Below the pieces are notes generated by a model. That model was given only the letters and a program-made list of their open reading frames with translations. It searched no databases and was not told the origin of the DNA. 64,000 nt of DNA, taken from NCBI RefSeq assembly GCF_003319105.1, contig NZ_QOHH01000006.1, forward strand, positions 186,001 through 250,000, written 5' to 3'. The DNA comes from Blastococcus sp. TF02-09 (lineage in GTDB: Bacteria > Actinomycetota > Actinomycetes > Mycobacteriales > Geodermatophilaceae). Every line of letters begins with the position of its first letter. Within the stretch, counting starts at the first letter, position 1. The position numbers and the translations under genes were made by a program. Positions 1 through 6,650 of the stretch are shown piece after piece.

Positions 1-140
1 GTGCCGTCGGACGCCGCCGGCGTGAACGGCGGCCCGGCCTCCGCGGGCGGCGCGGCCGGTTCCGCTGTGTCGCAGCCGGCGGCGGCGACCGCCAGTCCGC
101 CGGCGAGCAGGGCGGCGAGCAGGCGGCGCGGAGTGGTCAC
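1..140 (-). CDS. putative lipoprotein, N-terminus only (truncated by window edge)
   Basis: Read from GTG at 140 on the minus strand, the 46 visible residues form a lipoprotein signal peptide: MTTPRRLL, a hydrophobic stretch (LLAGGLAVAAA) and a lipobox AAGC with the lipidated cysteine at residue 23, followed by a Pro/Ala-rich linker. The mature domain lies outside the window, so its function cannot be named. An in-frame GTG 33 bases upstream (173) is possible but would spoil the signal peptide. The gene is divergent from the cimA leader. The signal peptide is seen directly; membrane anchoring on the outer face is inferred from it. Confidence 0.6.
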   Translation of the reverse strand, partial: MTTPRRLLAALLAGGLAVAAAGCDTAEPAAPPAEAGPPFTPAASDG

Positions 141-201
141 CCGGCTGGTTTCGGCAACCGTGAGCCACCGCACAAGCCGGGCCCGTGTTTTACTCGTGCC
201 G

Positions 202-234
202 ATGGACGCCACCGGCACGATCATCATCGAATAG
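202..234 (+). CDS. cimA leader peptide MDATGTIIIE
   Basis: A ten-codon reading frame, ATG at 202 to TAG at 232, encodes MDATGTIIIE with three consecutive ATC isoleucine codons just before the stop. It is followed at once by two stem-loops, the second ending in a T run, and then by cimA, whose pathway leads to isoleucine. This is the arrangement of a ribosome-mediated attenuator: with scarce Ile-tRNA the ribosome would stall on the ATC run and change the folding downstream. The layout is seen in the sequence; regulation is inferred. GTG at 196 is an alternative start. No strong Shine-Dalgarno is visible, so the leader may be translated leaderless or weakly. Confidence 0.65.
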   Translation: MDATGTIIIE

Positions 235-261
235 CGCGCAGTCACCTCCCCGACTGCGCGC
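234..261 (+). promoter_or_regulatory. pause/anti-antiterminator hairpin of the cimA leader
   Basis: A perfect 10-bp inverted repeat, GCGCGCAGTC (234-243) and GACTGCGCGC (252-261), closes an 8-base C-rich loop, ACCTCCCC. Its left arm begins inside the leader stop codon, so a ribosome stalled on the Ile codons at 220-228 would cover it. The loop repeats the ACCTCCC found in the left arm of the following terminator (264-270), so the two could compete for the same G-rich strand at 277-283. Confidence 0.6.
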
Positions 262-289
262 AGACCTCCCGTACCCGGGGGGTCTTTTT
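262..289 (+). terminator. intrinsic terminator (attenuator) before cimA
   Basis: The stem AGACCTCCC (262-270) pairs with GGGGGGTCT (277-285), 9 bp with one G-T pair and a 6-base loop, and is followed by a run of T to 289. It lies 40 bases upstream of the cimA start codon and directly after the Ile-rich leader peptide. A canonical intrinsic terminator in front of a gene, rather than after one, points to transcription attenuation. Confidence 0.7.
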
Positions 290-328
290 CGTGTTCGGGC
301 CGGCAGCAGCACCCACCCGGGAGATCCC

Positions 329-1918
329 ATGACCACCAGCGCGACCGACTTCCACGTCTTCGACACCACGCTGCGCGACGGCGCCCAGCGCGAGGGCGTC
401 AGCTACTCCGTGGCCGACAAGCTCGCCGTCGCCCGGCTGCTGGACGAGATCGGCGTGGGGTTCATCGAGGGCGGCTGGCCGGGAGCGCTGCCCAAGGACA
501 CCGAGTTCTTCTCCCGCGCCCGCACCGAGCTCAAGCTGCAGCACGCCCAGCTGGTCGCGTTCGGGTCCACCCGCAAGGCCGGTGTCCGGGTCGAGGACGA
601 CCCGCAGGTGCGCGCGCTGCTCGATGCCGGGACGCCGGTGGTGTGCCTGGTCGCCAAGTCCGACGTCCGGCACGTCCGCGAGGCGCTGCGGACGACGCTG
701 GAGGAGAACCTGGCGATGGTGGCCGACACTGTCGCCTTCTTCGTCGGCCACGGCCGGCGGGTGTTCCTCGACTGCGAGCACTTCTTCGACGGGTACGCGA
801 CCGACCCCGACTACGGCGTGGCCGTGCTGCAGGCGGCCTTCGACGCCGGCGCCGAGGTGGGCGTCCTCTGCGACACCAACGGCGGGATGCTGCCCTCGGG
901 CGTGAGCCGGGTTGTCGCCGACGTCCGGGCGCGGGTGAGCGGGCGGCTGGGCATCCACTGCCAGGACGACACCGGGTGCGCGGTGGCCAACACCCTCGCC
1001 GCCGTCGAGGCCGGGGTCACCCACGTGCAGGGCACCGCCAACGGCTACGGCGAGCGGGCCGGCAACGCCGACACCTTCGCGCTGATCGGCAACCTGGTCA
1101 CCAAGATGGGCCTGCCCGTGGTGCCGGCCGAGTGCCTGCCCGAGCTGCAGCGGGTCAGCCACGCCATCGCGGAGCTCGCCAACATCGCCCCCGACGACCA
1201 CCAGCCCTTCGTCGGCGCCTCGGCCTTCGCGCACAAGGCCGGCCTGCATGCCAGCGCCATCAAGGTCAGCCCCGAGCTTTACAACCACCTCGACCCCGCC
1301 GTCGTCGGCAACGACATGCGCATCCTGGTCACCGAGATGGCCGGCCGGGCGTCGGTCGAGCTCAAGGGCCGCGAGCTCGGCGTCGACCTGACCGGCCAGT
1401 CCGACGCCATCGGCCGGGTCGTCGACAAGGTCAAGGTGCTGGAGGCCGACGGCTGGTCGTTCGAGGCGGCCGACGCCTCCTTCGAGTTGCTGCTGCGCGG
1501 CCAGCTGCCCGACGCGCCGGCGCCGCTGTTCGAGCTGGAGAGCTACAAGACGTCGGTCGAGCACTGGGGCAACGGCGTCGTGGTCAGCGAGGCCACGGTG
1601 AAGGTGTACGTGGACGGCGAGCGGCTCATCAGCACCGCGGAGGGCAACGGCCCGGTGAACGCGCTGGACAACGCGCTCCGGCAGGCGCTGGTCAACCGCT
1701 ACCCGCAGCTGGCCGACGTCGCGCTGGCCGACTACAAGGTGCGCATCCTGGGGTGGCGCGGCGGCACGAGCGCGACCACCCGCGTGCTCATCGACACCAC
1801 CGACGGCGTGGGGGAGTGGACCACCGTCGGCGTCCACGCCAACATCGTCGAGGCCTCCTGGCGCGCGCTGGTCGACGCCCTCACCTACGCCGTCCTCCGC
1901 CGCCCGGCCGCGGGCTGA
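329..1918 (+). CDS. cimA: (R)-citramalate synthase
   Basis: Condenses pyruvate with acetyl-CoA to (R)-citramalate, the first step of the threonine-independent route to 2-oxobutyrate and isoleucine; cytosolic. The 529-residue protein has the DTTLRDGAQ motif of the HMG-CoA-lyase-like TIM barrel at residues 12-20, a GIHCQDDTG motif near residue 210 and a C-terminal LeuA-type allosteric domain from about 395 to the end. Length and the full C-terminal domain fit the CimA/isopropylmalate-synthase family; the TLRDGAQ-REG variant favours CimA over LeuA. ATG at 329 follows GGGAG at 319-323. The upstream attenuator with Ile codons supports the isoleucine role. LeuC and LeuD, which also process citramalate, are encoded at 14296-16305. 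Confidence 0.9.
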   Translation: MTTSATDFHVFDTTLRDGAQREGVSYSVADKLAVARLLDEIGVGFIEGGWPGALPKDTEFFSRARTELKLQHAQLVAFGSTRKAGVRVEDDPQVRALLDAGTPVVCLVAKSDVRHVREALRTTLEENLAMVADTVAFFVGHGRRVFLDCEHFFDGYATDPDYGVAVLQAAFDAGAEVGVLCDTNGGMLPSGVSRVVADVRARVSGRLGIHCQDDTGCAVANTLAAVEAGVTHVQGTANGYGERAGNADTFALIGNLVTKMGLPVVPAECLPELQRVSHAIAELANIAPDDHQPFVGASAFAHKAGLHASAIKVSPELYNHLDPAVVGNDMRILVTEMAGRASVELKGRELGVDLTGQSDAIGRVVDKVKVLEADGWSFEAADASFELLLRGQLPDAPAPLFELESYKTSVEHWGNGVVVSEATVKVYVDGERLISTAEGNGPVNALDNALRQALVNRYPQLADVALADYKVRILGWRGGTSATTRVLIDTTDGVGEWTTVGVHANIVEASWRALVDALTYAVLRRPAAG

Positions 1919-1929
1919 ATCGTGGCGAC

Positions 1930-1981
1930 GATGTGCGCCGGTGGCGCATCCCGAGCCCAGGATGCGCCGCCGGCGCACATC
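1930..1981. repeat. 22-bp-arm palindrome between convergent genes
   Basis: Arms at 1930-1951 and 1960-1981 match at 21 of 22 positions (the odd one can form a G-U pair) around the loop CGAGCCCA. It sits between the ends of cimA and the minus-strand ABM gene. There is no T run on either side. It may be a bidirectional terminator or a repetitive palindrome; a genome search for its GATGTGCGCCGG arm would decide. Confidence 0.6.
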
Positions 1982-2009
1982 GATCCCGGGACGGCGGGAG
2001 GCCGCGGGG

Positions 2010-2336
2010 TCAGCGGGGCTGGATCTCGCCCATCGGGCCCCAGCCGGAGACGTCGGGGGCGTCGACGTAGATGATCTGCGGCTGCGCGGCGACCAGCTCC
2101 GGCGCCTGCTCGACGAAGCGCTTGAACGCGTCGGTGCCCACGTGGGCCGCGCCGGCGTCGGCGTCGCGGAAGCCCTCGACGCAGACAAAGGTCTCCGGCT
2201 CCTCGAGGCTGCGGGACCACTCGAAGAACAGGCTGCCCTCCTCGGCGTTGACCGACCGGGCGTAGTCGGCGGCCAGCGCCACCCACTCGTCGGCGCGCTC
2301 GGGGCGGACGGGGAACTTCACGACGATGAGGATCAT
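2010..2336 (-). CDS. antibiotic biosynthesis monooxygenase (ABM/YgiN-like) domain protein
   Basis: A 108-residue single-domain protein starting MILIVVKFPVRPER. The opening beta strand, the helix with ADEWVALAADYARSV, the EEGSLFFEWSRS strand and the AFKRFVEQAPE helix follow the dimeric alpha+beta barrel ABM fold (YgiN, heme-degrading IsdG relatives). Members act as quinol or small-aromatic monooxygenases or have no known substrate; nothing here points to a substrate. Start ATG at 2336 has no clear Shine-Dalgarno. The 126-base gap upstream carries three copies of a 12-bp motif, suggesting its own regulated promoter rather than read-through from the VOC gene. Confidence 0.75.
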   Translation of the reverse strand: MILIVVKFPVRPERADEWVALAADYARSVNAEEGSLFFEWSRSLEEPETFVCVEGFRDADAGAAHVGTDAFKRFVEQAPELVAAQPQIIYVDAPDVSGWGPMGEIQPR

Positions 2337-2375
2337 GGCGCCATCGTCGCGTCGGGACGCATCCCACCGCCACCC

Positions 2376-2429
2376 CGTCCTCCCTCACCGCGCGGCGTCC
2401 TCCCTCATCGTGGGACGTGAGGTAGGACG
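2376..2429. repeat. three copies of a 12-bp motif upstream of the ABM gene
   Basis: CGTCCTCCCTCA occurs at 2376-2387 and again at 2396-2407, exactly 20 bp (about two helical turns) apart. An inverted copy with one mismatch, TGAGGTAGGACG, follows at 2418-2429. All lie 40-93 bp upstream of the minus-strand ABM start. The spacing and mixed orientation resemble a protein-binding array; the last two copies can also form a hairpin with a 10-base loop. Confidence 0.5.
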
Positions 2430-2431
2430 CT

Positions 2432-2456
2432 CTGGGATCAGGTGACCTGATCCCAG
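2432..2456 (-). terminator. near-perfect palindrome after the VOC gene
   Basis: CTGGGATCAGG (2432-2442) and CCTGATCCCAG (2446-2456) are perfectly complementary around TGA. The palindrome starts six bases past the VOC stop codon on the minus strand, so a terminator role is likely, though there is no U-rich tail. A dimeric regulator site is an alternative given its symmetry and the repeat array beside it. Confidence 0.45.
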
Positions 2457-2462
2457 CGGCGG

Positions 2463-2843
2463 TCAGAGGGGGTCGAGGCGGCTCCGGAGGAGGCAGAACT
2501 CGTTCCCCTCGGGGTCGGCGAGCACGTGCCAGCCCTCCTCGCCGGTCTGGCCCACGTCCGCGGGGACGGCGCCCAGGTCCAGCAGCCGCTGCAGCTCGGC
2601 GTCCTGGTCGCGGTCGGTGGGGTTGACGTCGATGTGCAGCCGCCGCCGTCCGGGGGTCGGGTCGGCGACCGGGCCGAACACCAGCGTGGGTGCCGCACCG
2701 CCGAACCCCTCGGCCGGGCCGATCTCGACCGAGCCGTCCTCCTCCCGGCCGAGGACCCGGTAGTCGAGCACCGCGGCCCAGAACGCGGCGAGTGCCTCGG
2801 GATCACGGCTGTTGACGACGAGCTCGGAGAAGCGGCAGGCCAT
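2463..2843 (-). CDS. VOC family protein (glyoxalase/bleomycin-resistance-like)
   Basis: A 126-residue protein beginning MACRFSELVVNSRDPEALAAFW, with the betaalphabetabetabeta repeats of a glyoxalase-like domain: RRRLHIDVNP in the middle and WHVLADPEGNEFCLL at the end, where the final E is usually a metal ligand. Substrate unknown; such proteins include isomerases, dioxygenases and antibiotic-binding proteins. ATG at 2843 is preferred over the upstream GTG at 2864 because TACCGT (minus-strand 2856-2851) lies seven bases before it, the pattern of leaderless genes in this window. It is divergent from the FAH gene with only 44 bp between the two start codons. Confidence 0.75.
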   Translation of the reverse strand: MACRFSELVVNSRDPEALAAFWAAVLDYRVLGREEDGSVEIGPAEGFGGAAPTLVFGPVADPTPGRRRLHIDVNPTDRDQDAELQRLLDLGAVPADVGQTGEEGWHVLADPEGNEFCLLRSRLDPL

Positions 2844-2850
2844 GGGCGCA

Positions 2851-2856
2851 ACGGTA
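2851..2856 (-). promoter_or_regulatory. -10 element of leaderless VOC gene
   Basis: TACCGT on the minus strand, with seven bases between it and the ATG at 2843, so transcription should begin at or within a base or two of the start codon. No convincing -35 box is seen. Confidence 0.45.
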
Positions 2857-2875
2857 GGGCTCACCGTGGCCGGAC

Positions 2876-2881
2876 TAGCCT
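2876..2881 (+). promoter_or_regulatory. -10 element of leaderless FAH gene
   Basis: TAGCCT with six bases before the GTG at 2888, implying a leaderless transcript. Its expected -35 region overlaps the -10 of the divergent VOC gene. Confidence 0.45.
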
Positions 2882-2887
2882 CGGGGC

Positions 2888-3706
2888 GTGCGCATCGTCC
2901 GTTTCGCCTCCCCCCAGGGCATGTCCTTCGGCGTCCTCGACGGAGACGGGCAGGTGGCCCAGATTGAGGGGCACCCGTTCGGCCAGATCTCCTTCACCGG
3001 CGCCCGCTACGAGCAGGCCGACATCCGGCTGCTCTCGCCGATCCTGCCGAGCAAGGTCGTGTGCGTGGGCAAGAACTACGCCGACCACATCGCGGAGATG
3101 AAGGGCACCACGGGCGACGCCCCGAAGGAGCCGCTGCTGTTCCTCAAGCCGTCGACGTCGGTCATCGGTCCGGGCGACGCCATCCGCATCCCGCCGGGCA
3201 GCACCAACGTCCACCACGAGGCCGAGCTGGCCGTGGTCATCGGCGCCCGCGGCGCCCGCAACGTCTCCCCGGAGCAGGCGCTGTCCAGCGTCTTCGGCTA
3301 CACGATCGGCAACGACGTCACCGAGCGGGACATGCAGAAGAGCGACGGGCAGTGGACCCGCGCCAAGGGCTTCGACTCCTTCTGCCCGCTGGGCCCCTGG
3401 ATCGAGACCGACCTCCCCTCCGTCGGCCTGGACGCCGCGGACCTCGAGGTGACCTGCACCGTCGACGGCGAGCGCCGCCAGCACGGCCGCACCAGCGCGC
3501 TCATCTTCGGCATCCCGACCCTCATCTCCTACATCTCGCGGGTCATGACGCTGCTGCCCGGCGACGTCATCCTCACCGGCACCCCCGCCGGGGTCGGGCC
3601 GATCCGCGCCGGCCAGCGGGTCGAGTGCACGATCGAGGGCCTGGGCACCCTGGCCAACTCCGTCGCCGACGCGGACGCCGTCTCCACCGCCGGTGGCGCC
3701 CGATGA
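2888..3706 (+). CDS. fumarylacetoacetate hydrolase (FAH) family protein
   Basis: A 272-residue FAH-fold enzyme. After a short N-terminal domain the catalytic domain starts near residue 58 with [14 protein letters not shown], followed by [16 protein letters not shown], the metal-binding [12 protein letters not shown], the NDVTERDMQ segment and [11 protein letters not shown]. These match acylpyruvases and 2-hydroxyhepta-2,4-diene-1,7-dioate isomerases, which cleave or decarboxylate C-C bonds in aromatic catabolism or oxaloacetate metabolism. The exact substrate cannot be told. The stop codon overlaps the gltX start (ATGA), so they are co-transcribed, an order also common in other actinobacteria. 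GTG at 2888 is six bases after a TAGCCT -10. Confidence 0.85.
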   Translation: MRIVRFASPQGMSFGVLDGDGQVAQIEGHPFGQISFTGARYEQADIRLLSPILPSKVVCVGKNYADHIAEMKGTTGDAPKEPLLFLKPSTSVIGPGDAIRIPPGSTNVHHEAELAVVIGARGARNVSPEQALSSVFGYTIGNDVTERDMQKSDGQWTRAKGFDSFCPLGPWIETDLPSVGLDAADLEVTCTVDGERRQHGRTSALIFGIPTLISYISRVMTLLPGDVILTGTPAGVGPIRAGQRVECTIEGLGTLANSVADADAVSTAGGAR

Positions 3707-5187
3707 GCGTGCCCGGCCCGGTGCGCACGCGGTTCTGCCCGTCCCCGACCGGGATGGTGCACGTCGGCCTGATGCGGACGGCGCTGTTCAACTGGGCGCA
3801 CGCCCGGCACACCGGTGGCGCCTTCGTCTTCCGCATCGAGGACACCGACGCCGCCCGCGACTCCGAGGAGTCCTACCGGCACCTGCTCGACTGCCTGCGC
3901 TGGCTCGGGCTGGAGTGGGACGAGGGCCCGGAGGTCGGCGGACCGTTCGGCCCCTACCGGCAGTCGGAGCGCTTCGAGATCTACCGCGACGTGGCGGCGA
4001 AACTGCTCGAGTCCGGCCACGCCTACGAGTCGTTCTCCACCAACGAGGAGGTCGACGCGCGCCGCCGCGCCGCCGGCCAGGACCCCAAGCTCGGCTACGA
4101 CAACCACGACCGCTTCCTCACCGACGCGCAGAAGGTTGCTTTCCGCGACGAGGGGCGCGCTCCGGTGCTGCGGCTGCGGATGCCCGACGAGGACCTGGTC
4201 TGGACCGACCTGGTGCGCGGCGAGGTGCGCTTCGCCGCGGGCTCGGTGCCCGACTTCGTGCTGGTCCGCGGCAACGGCGCCCCGCTGTACCCGTTCGTGA
4301 ACCCGGTCGACGACGCGCTGATGCAGATCACCGACGTGCTGCGCGGCGAGGACCTGCTGCCCTCCACTCCGCGGCAGCTGGCGCTCTACGCCGCGCTCAC
4401 CGACATCGGCGTCGCACAGGGCACCCCGCGCTTCGGCCACCTGCCCTACGTCACCGGCGAGGGCAGCAAGAAGCTCTCCAAGCGCGACCCGCAGTCCAAC
4501 CTCGACGTGTACCGCGAGCGCGGTTTCCTGCCCGAGGGGTTCGCCAACTACCTGGCGCTGCTCGGCTGGTCGATCGCCGAGGACCGCGACATCTTCTCCA
4601 TGGCCGAGATGGTCGAGGCCTTCGACGTCACCCGGGTCAGCGCCAACCCGGCGCGCTTCGACCTGAAGAAGGCCGAGGCGATCAACGCCACCCACCTGCG
4701 CGCGCTGCCGGTCGAGGAGTTCATCGAGCGGGTGACGCCGTACCTGGCGGCCGCGGGCCTGGTCGCCTCCCCGCCCACCGAGGAGCAGCAGCGCATCCTG
4801 ACCGCCATCGCACCGATGGCCCAGGAGCGCATGATCGTGCTGTCCGAGGCCGTCGGCCTGCTCGGCTTCCTCTTCGTCGACGACGTCGAGATCGACCCGG
4901 CCGCTGCCGAGAAGCAGCTCTCCGGCGAGAACGCCGTCACCGTGCTGGACGCGGCGACGACGTCGCTGCGGGACCTCGGGGAGTGGAGCACGCCGGCCAT
5001 CGAGGGCGCCCTGAAGTCCGCGCTCGTCGACGGTCTGGGGCTCAAGCCGCGGCAGGCGTTCGGCCCGGTCCGGGTGGCGGTGAGCGGGCGCACCGTCTCC
5101 CCGCCGCTGTACGAGTCGATGGAGCTGCTCGGGCGCGAGCGGACCCTCGCCCGCCTCGACGCGGCACGCCGGATCGCCGGCGGATGA
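3703..5187 (+). CDS. gltX: glutamyl-tRNA synthetase
   Basis: Attaches glutamate to tRNA-Glu. In actinobacteria lacking a glutaminyl-tRNA synthetase it also loads tRNA-Gln, which GatCAB then amidates. The 494-residue class I enzyme has the HIGH-equivalent HVGL at residues 20-23 in [25 protein letters not shown] shortly after, and the KMSKS-equivalent KKLSKRD at about 255-260. A C-terminal helical anticodon-binding domain completes the usual length. It overlaps the FAH gene upstream and the CPBP gene downstream by four bases each. Genes for tRNA-Gln and two tRNA-Glu, its substrates, lie about 1 kb downstream. Confidence 0.95.
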   Translation: MSVPGPVRTRFCPSPTGMVHVGLMRTALFNWAHARHTGGAFVFRIEDTDAARDSEESYRHLLDCLRWLGLEWDEGPEVGGPFGPYRQSERFEIYRDVAAKLLESGHAYESFSTNEEVDARRRAAGQDPKLGYDNHDRFLTDAQKVAFRDEGRAPVLRLRMPDEDLVWTDLVRGEVRFAAGSVPDFVLVRGNGAPLYPFVNPVDDALMQITDVLRGEDLLPSTPRQLALYAALTDIGVAQGTPRFGHLPYVTGEGSKKLSKRDPQSNLDVYRERGFLPEGFANYLALLGWSIAEDRDIFSMAEMVEAFDVTRVSANPARFDLKKAEAINATHLRALPVEEFIERVTPYLAAAGLVASPPTEEQQRILTAIAPMAQERMIVLSEAVGLLGFLFVDDVEIDPAAAEKQLSGENAVTVLDAATTSLRDLGEWSTPAIEGALKSALVDGLGLKPRQAFGPVRVAVSGRTVSPPLYESMELLGRERTLARLDAARRIAGG

Positions 5188-6170
5188 CCGCCGCGGGGCC
5201 GGAGGAGCGCGAGCAGGACGCCGGGCCCTACACGGGGCCGCCGCCCACGCTGCCGCCACCGGCGGAGCTGCGCGCTGACCCTCCGGCGGCCCCGGAGCCG
5301 TCCGGGGAGCAGCCGGCGGCCGCACCGACGCCGTACCTGCTGGCCATGCGCGACGCGGGGTGGGCGTGGTGGCGGCCGCTGGCCGGGCTGGCGGTCATCG
5401 CCTTCCTCCTCGGCATCGCCCTGGTCCTCACCCGCATCGCCGACCTGCTCACCGGCACCGGCGCCGACCTGTCCCCGGCGCCGCTCACCTGGCCGGGGCT
5501 GCTCGTCACGGACCTGTTCCTGGCCGTCGCGCTGCCGGCGGTGCTCCTGGCCTGGCCGATCGCGCACGGCGTGGGTCCGGGCCGCGGCCTGTCGGAGGCG
5601 GGCCTGCTGCGGCTGCCCCTGCTGCGCCGGCTGCTGCTCGTCGCCCTCGCCACCGCCGGCGTGGGGATCGGGCTCGGGGTCGCGGGCGCGGTGCTCCTCG
5701 CCGGTCGGGAGGCGCCCGGGCCGGTGCCGGAGCTGCCGTGGGTGCTGGTGGTGGGGCTGCTCACGGTGCCGCTGCGCGCCGCCGCGGAGGAGGTGCTGGT
5801 CCGCGGCTACCTCGCGCAGGCGGTCGCGGGCTGGATCGGGCGGCCGCGGGCCGGTGTCGTCGTCGCCGCCGTCGTCACCTCGGTGCTGTGGGCCGCCGCG
5901 TACGGCACCGACGACCTCACCGGCTTCCTCGGCCGGCTGGCGCTGGGGCTGGCCGCCTCAGCCGCCGTGGCGTCCACCGGCGGCGTCGAGGCCGCGATCG
6001 CGCTGCACGTGGTGGTCGCGGTTGTGGTCCTGGTCCTCGGGGCCGTCCTGGGTGAGGACGCCGTGCCGGGGATGGTGCCCGGCGGCCCGGGAGACGCGTT
6101 CGCGCTGGTCGGGGCGCTGGCGATGGCGGCGTTCGTCGTCGCCGCCGGCCGCCGGGGCGCGCGCACCTGA
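5184..6170 (+). CDS. CPBP-family (CAAX-like) intramembrane protease homologue
   Basis: A 328-residue integral membrane protein with a Pro/Ala-rich cytoplasmic N-terminus of about 55 residues and roughly seven or eight hydrophobic helices. [11 protein letters not shown] near residue 198 matches CPBP motif 1 (EExxxR). The expected motif 2 histidine (FxxxH) is not seen: the corresponding helix reads [11 protein letters not shown]. Motif 3 is partly kept as [10 protein letters not shown], with His but not the usual Asn. Family members are Rce1-like proteases or bacteriocin-immunity proteins; loss of one catalytic histidine makes proteolysis doubtful here. The start ATG overlaps the gltX stop, so translation is coupled. 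Confidence 0.7.
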   Translation: MTAAGPEEREQDAGPYTGPPPTLPPPAELRADPPAAPEPSGEQPAAAPTPYLLAMRDAGWAWWRPLAGLAVIAFLLGIALVLTRIADLLTGTGADLSPAPLTWPGLLVTDLFLAVALPAVLLAWPIAHGVGPGRGLSEAGLLRLPLLRRLLLVALATAGVGIGLGVAGAVLLAGREAPGPVPELPWVLVVGLLTVPLRAAAEEVLVRGYLAQAVAGWIGRPRAGVVVAAVVTSVLWAAAYGTDDLTGFLGRLALGLAASAAVASTGGVEAAIALHVVVAVVVLVLGAVLGEDAVPGMVPGGPGDAFALVGALAMAAFVVAAGRRGART

Positions 6171-6202
6171 GGGGGGTGCACCGGTGCCGTTCCACCGTCG
6201 GG

Positions 6203-6208
6203 TACTGT
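6203..6208 (+). promoter_or_regulatory. -10 element before tRNA-Gln
   Basis: TACTGT fits the actinobacterial TANNNT -10 consensus and ends 27 bases before the mature tRNA. No good -35 hexamer is visible at the usual spacing. Confidence 0.4.
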
Positions 6209-6235
6209 GTTCTCCGGCGCCGTGAGAACGGCCCA

Positions 6236-6307
6236 TGGGGTATGGGGTAATTGGCAGCCCGACGGTTTCTGGTTCCGTTAGTCTAGGTTCGAGTCCTGGT
6301 ACCCCAG
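6236..6307 (+). tRNA. tRNA-Gln (anticodon CTG)
   Basis: 72 nt. The 7-bp acceptor stem TGGGGTA (6236-6242) pairs with TACCCCA (6300-6306), with discriminator G at 6307. D stem is GGG/CCC; the anticodon loop TTCTGGT carries CTG at 6269-6271; the T arm has the GG-TTCGAGT-CC form. The anticodon stem has a T-T mismatch at its loop-closing pair (31-39; bases 6266 and 6274). No CCA is encoded directly. In organisms without GlnRS, the nearby GltX product charges this tRNA with glutamate first. Confidence 0.95.
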
Positions 6308-6328
6308 CGAGGAAGCACCTTCCTCGCT
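6306..6328 (+). terminator. hairpin immediately after tRNA-Gln
   Basis: AGCGAGGAAG (6306-6315) pairs perfectly with CTTCCTCGCT (6319-6328) around CAC. It overlaps the last two bases of the tRNA, so it may act in 3' processing or termination. No T run follows. Confidence 0.5.
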
Positions 6329-6351
6329 GCAGCACGATCGCAGCACTGCAC

Positions 6352-6424
6352 GGCCCCGTCGTCTAGCGGCCCAGGACGCCGCCCTCTCACGGCGGTAGCG
6401 AGGGTTCGAATCCCTTCGGGGCTA
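6352..6424 (+). tRNA. tRNA-Glu (anticodon CTC), copy 1
   Basis: 73 nt with acceptor GGCCCCG (6352-6358) paired to CGGGGCT (6417-6423) and discriminator A. The anticodon stem CCGCC/GGCGG holds loop CTCTCAC with anticodon CTC. The T arm GAGGGTTCGAATCCCTT is standard. The D loop reads GGCCCAGGA where copy 2 has the more usual GGCCTAGGA. Confidence 0.95.
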
Positions 6425-6430
6425 CGCACA

Positions 6431-6466
6431 CGAGAGCCCCCGACCGGAACCGGTCGGGGGCTCTCG
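6431..6466 (+). terminator. terminator after tRNA-Glu copy 1
   Basis: CGAGAGCCCCCGACCGG (6431-6447) pairs perfectly over 17 bp with the segment at 6450-6466 around AA. It is strong and GC-rich and lacks a T tail, as is common in high-GC actinobacteria. Confidence 0.75.
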
Positions 6467-6523
6467 CGCATGCGGCCCCCGTGCGTGCCGTCCGGGAACG
6501 GCATGGCAGAATCTCCGGTGTCC

Positions 6524-6596
6524 GGCCCCGTCGTCTAGCGGCCTAGGACGCCGCCCTCTCACGGCGGTAGCGAGGGTTCGAATCCCTTCGGGGCTA
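6524..6596 (+). tRNA. tRNA-Glu (anticodon CTC), copy 2
   Basis: 73 nt, identical to copy 1 apart from T at 6544 in the D loop. It has the same acceptor stem, CTC anticodon and discriminator A. It lies within the second unit of the tandem duplication. A possible separate promoter (GAATCT at 6510-6515) precedes it, so it need not depend on copy 1 transcription. Confidence 0.95.
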
Positions 6597-6602
6597 CGCA
6601 CA

Positions 6603-6638
6603 CGAGAGCCCCCGACCGGAACCGGTCGGGGGCTCTCG
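6603..6638. terminator. terminator after tRNA-Glu copy 2, facing the GH3 gene
   Basis: A second copy of the 17-bp perfect stem with an AA loop. It lies between the tRNA and the 3' end of the convergent glycosidase gene (stop at 6651), so it probably serves both directions. Confidence 0.75.
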
Positions 6639-6650
6639 CGCGTCGCGGGC

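Larger units (their letters stand above)
6351..6641 (+). repeat. 119-bp tandem duplication of tRNA-Glu plus terminator
   Basis: Segments 6351-6469 and 6523-6641 are identical except for C/T at 6372 versus 6544, in the tRNA D loop, and lie 172 bp apart. Each unit holds a complete tRNA-Glu gene and its 17-bp terminator hairpin. Such near identity points to a recent duplication or ongoing gene conversion. Confidence 0.9.

Noticed and set aside
262-289. T-box or metabolite riboswitch before cimA
   Set aside because: The leader is too short and lacks T-box or known aptamer features; the Ile-rich peptide explains it better.
242-2188. 648-residue open frame antisense to cimA
   Set aside because: Its Ala/Gly/Arg/Val-rich composition is what high-GC codon bias gives on the opposite strand, and cimA is complete and recognisable.
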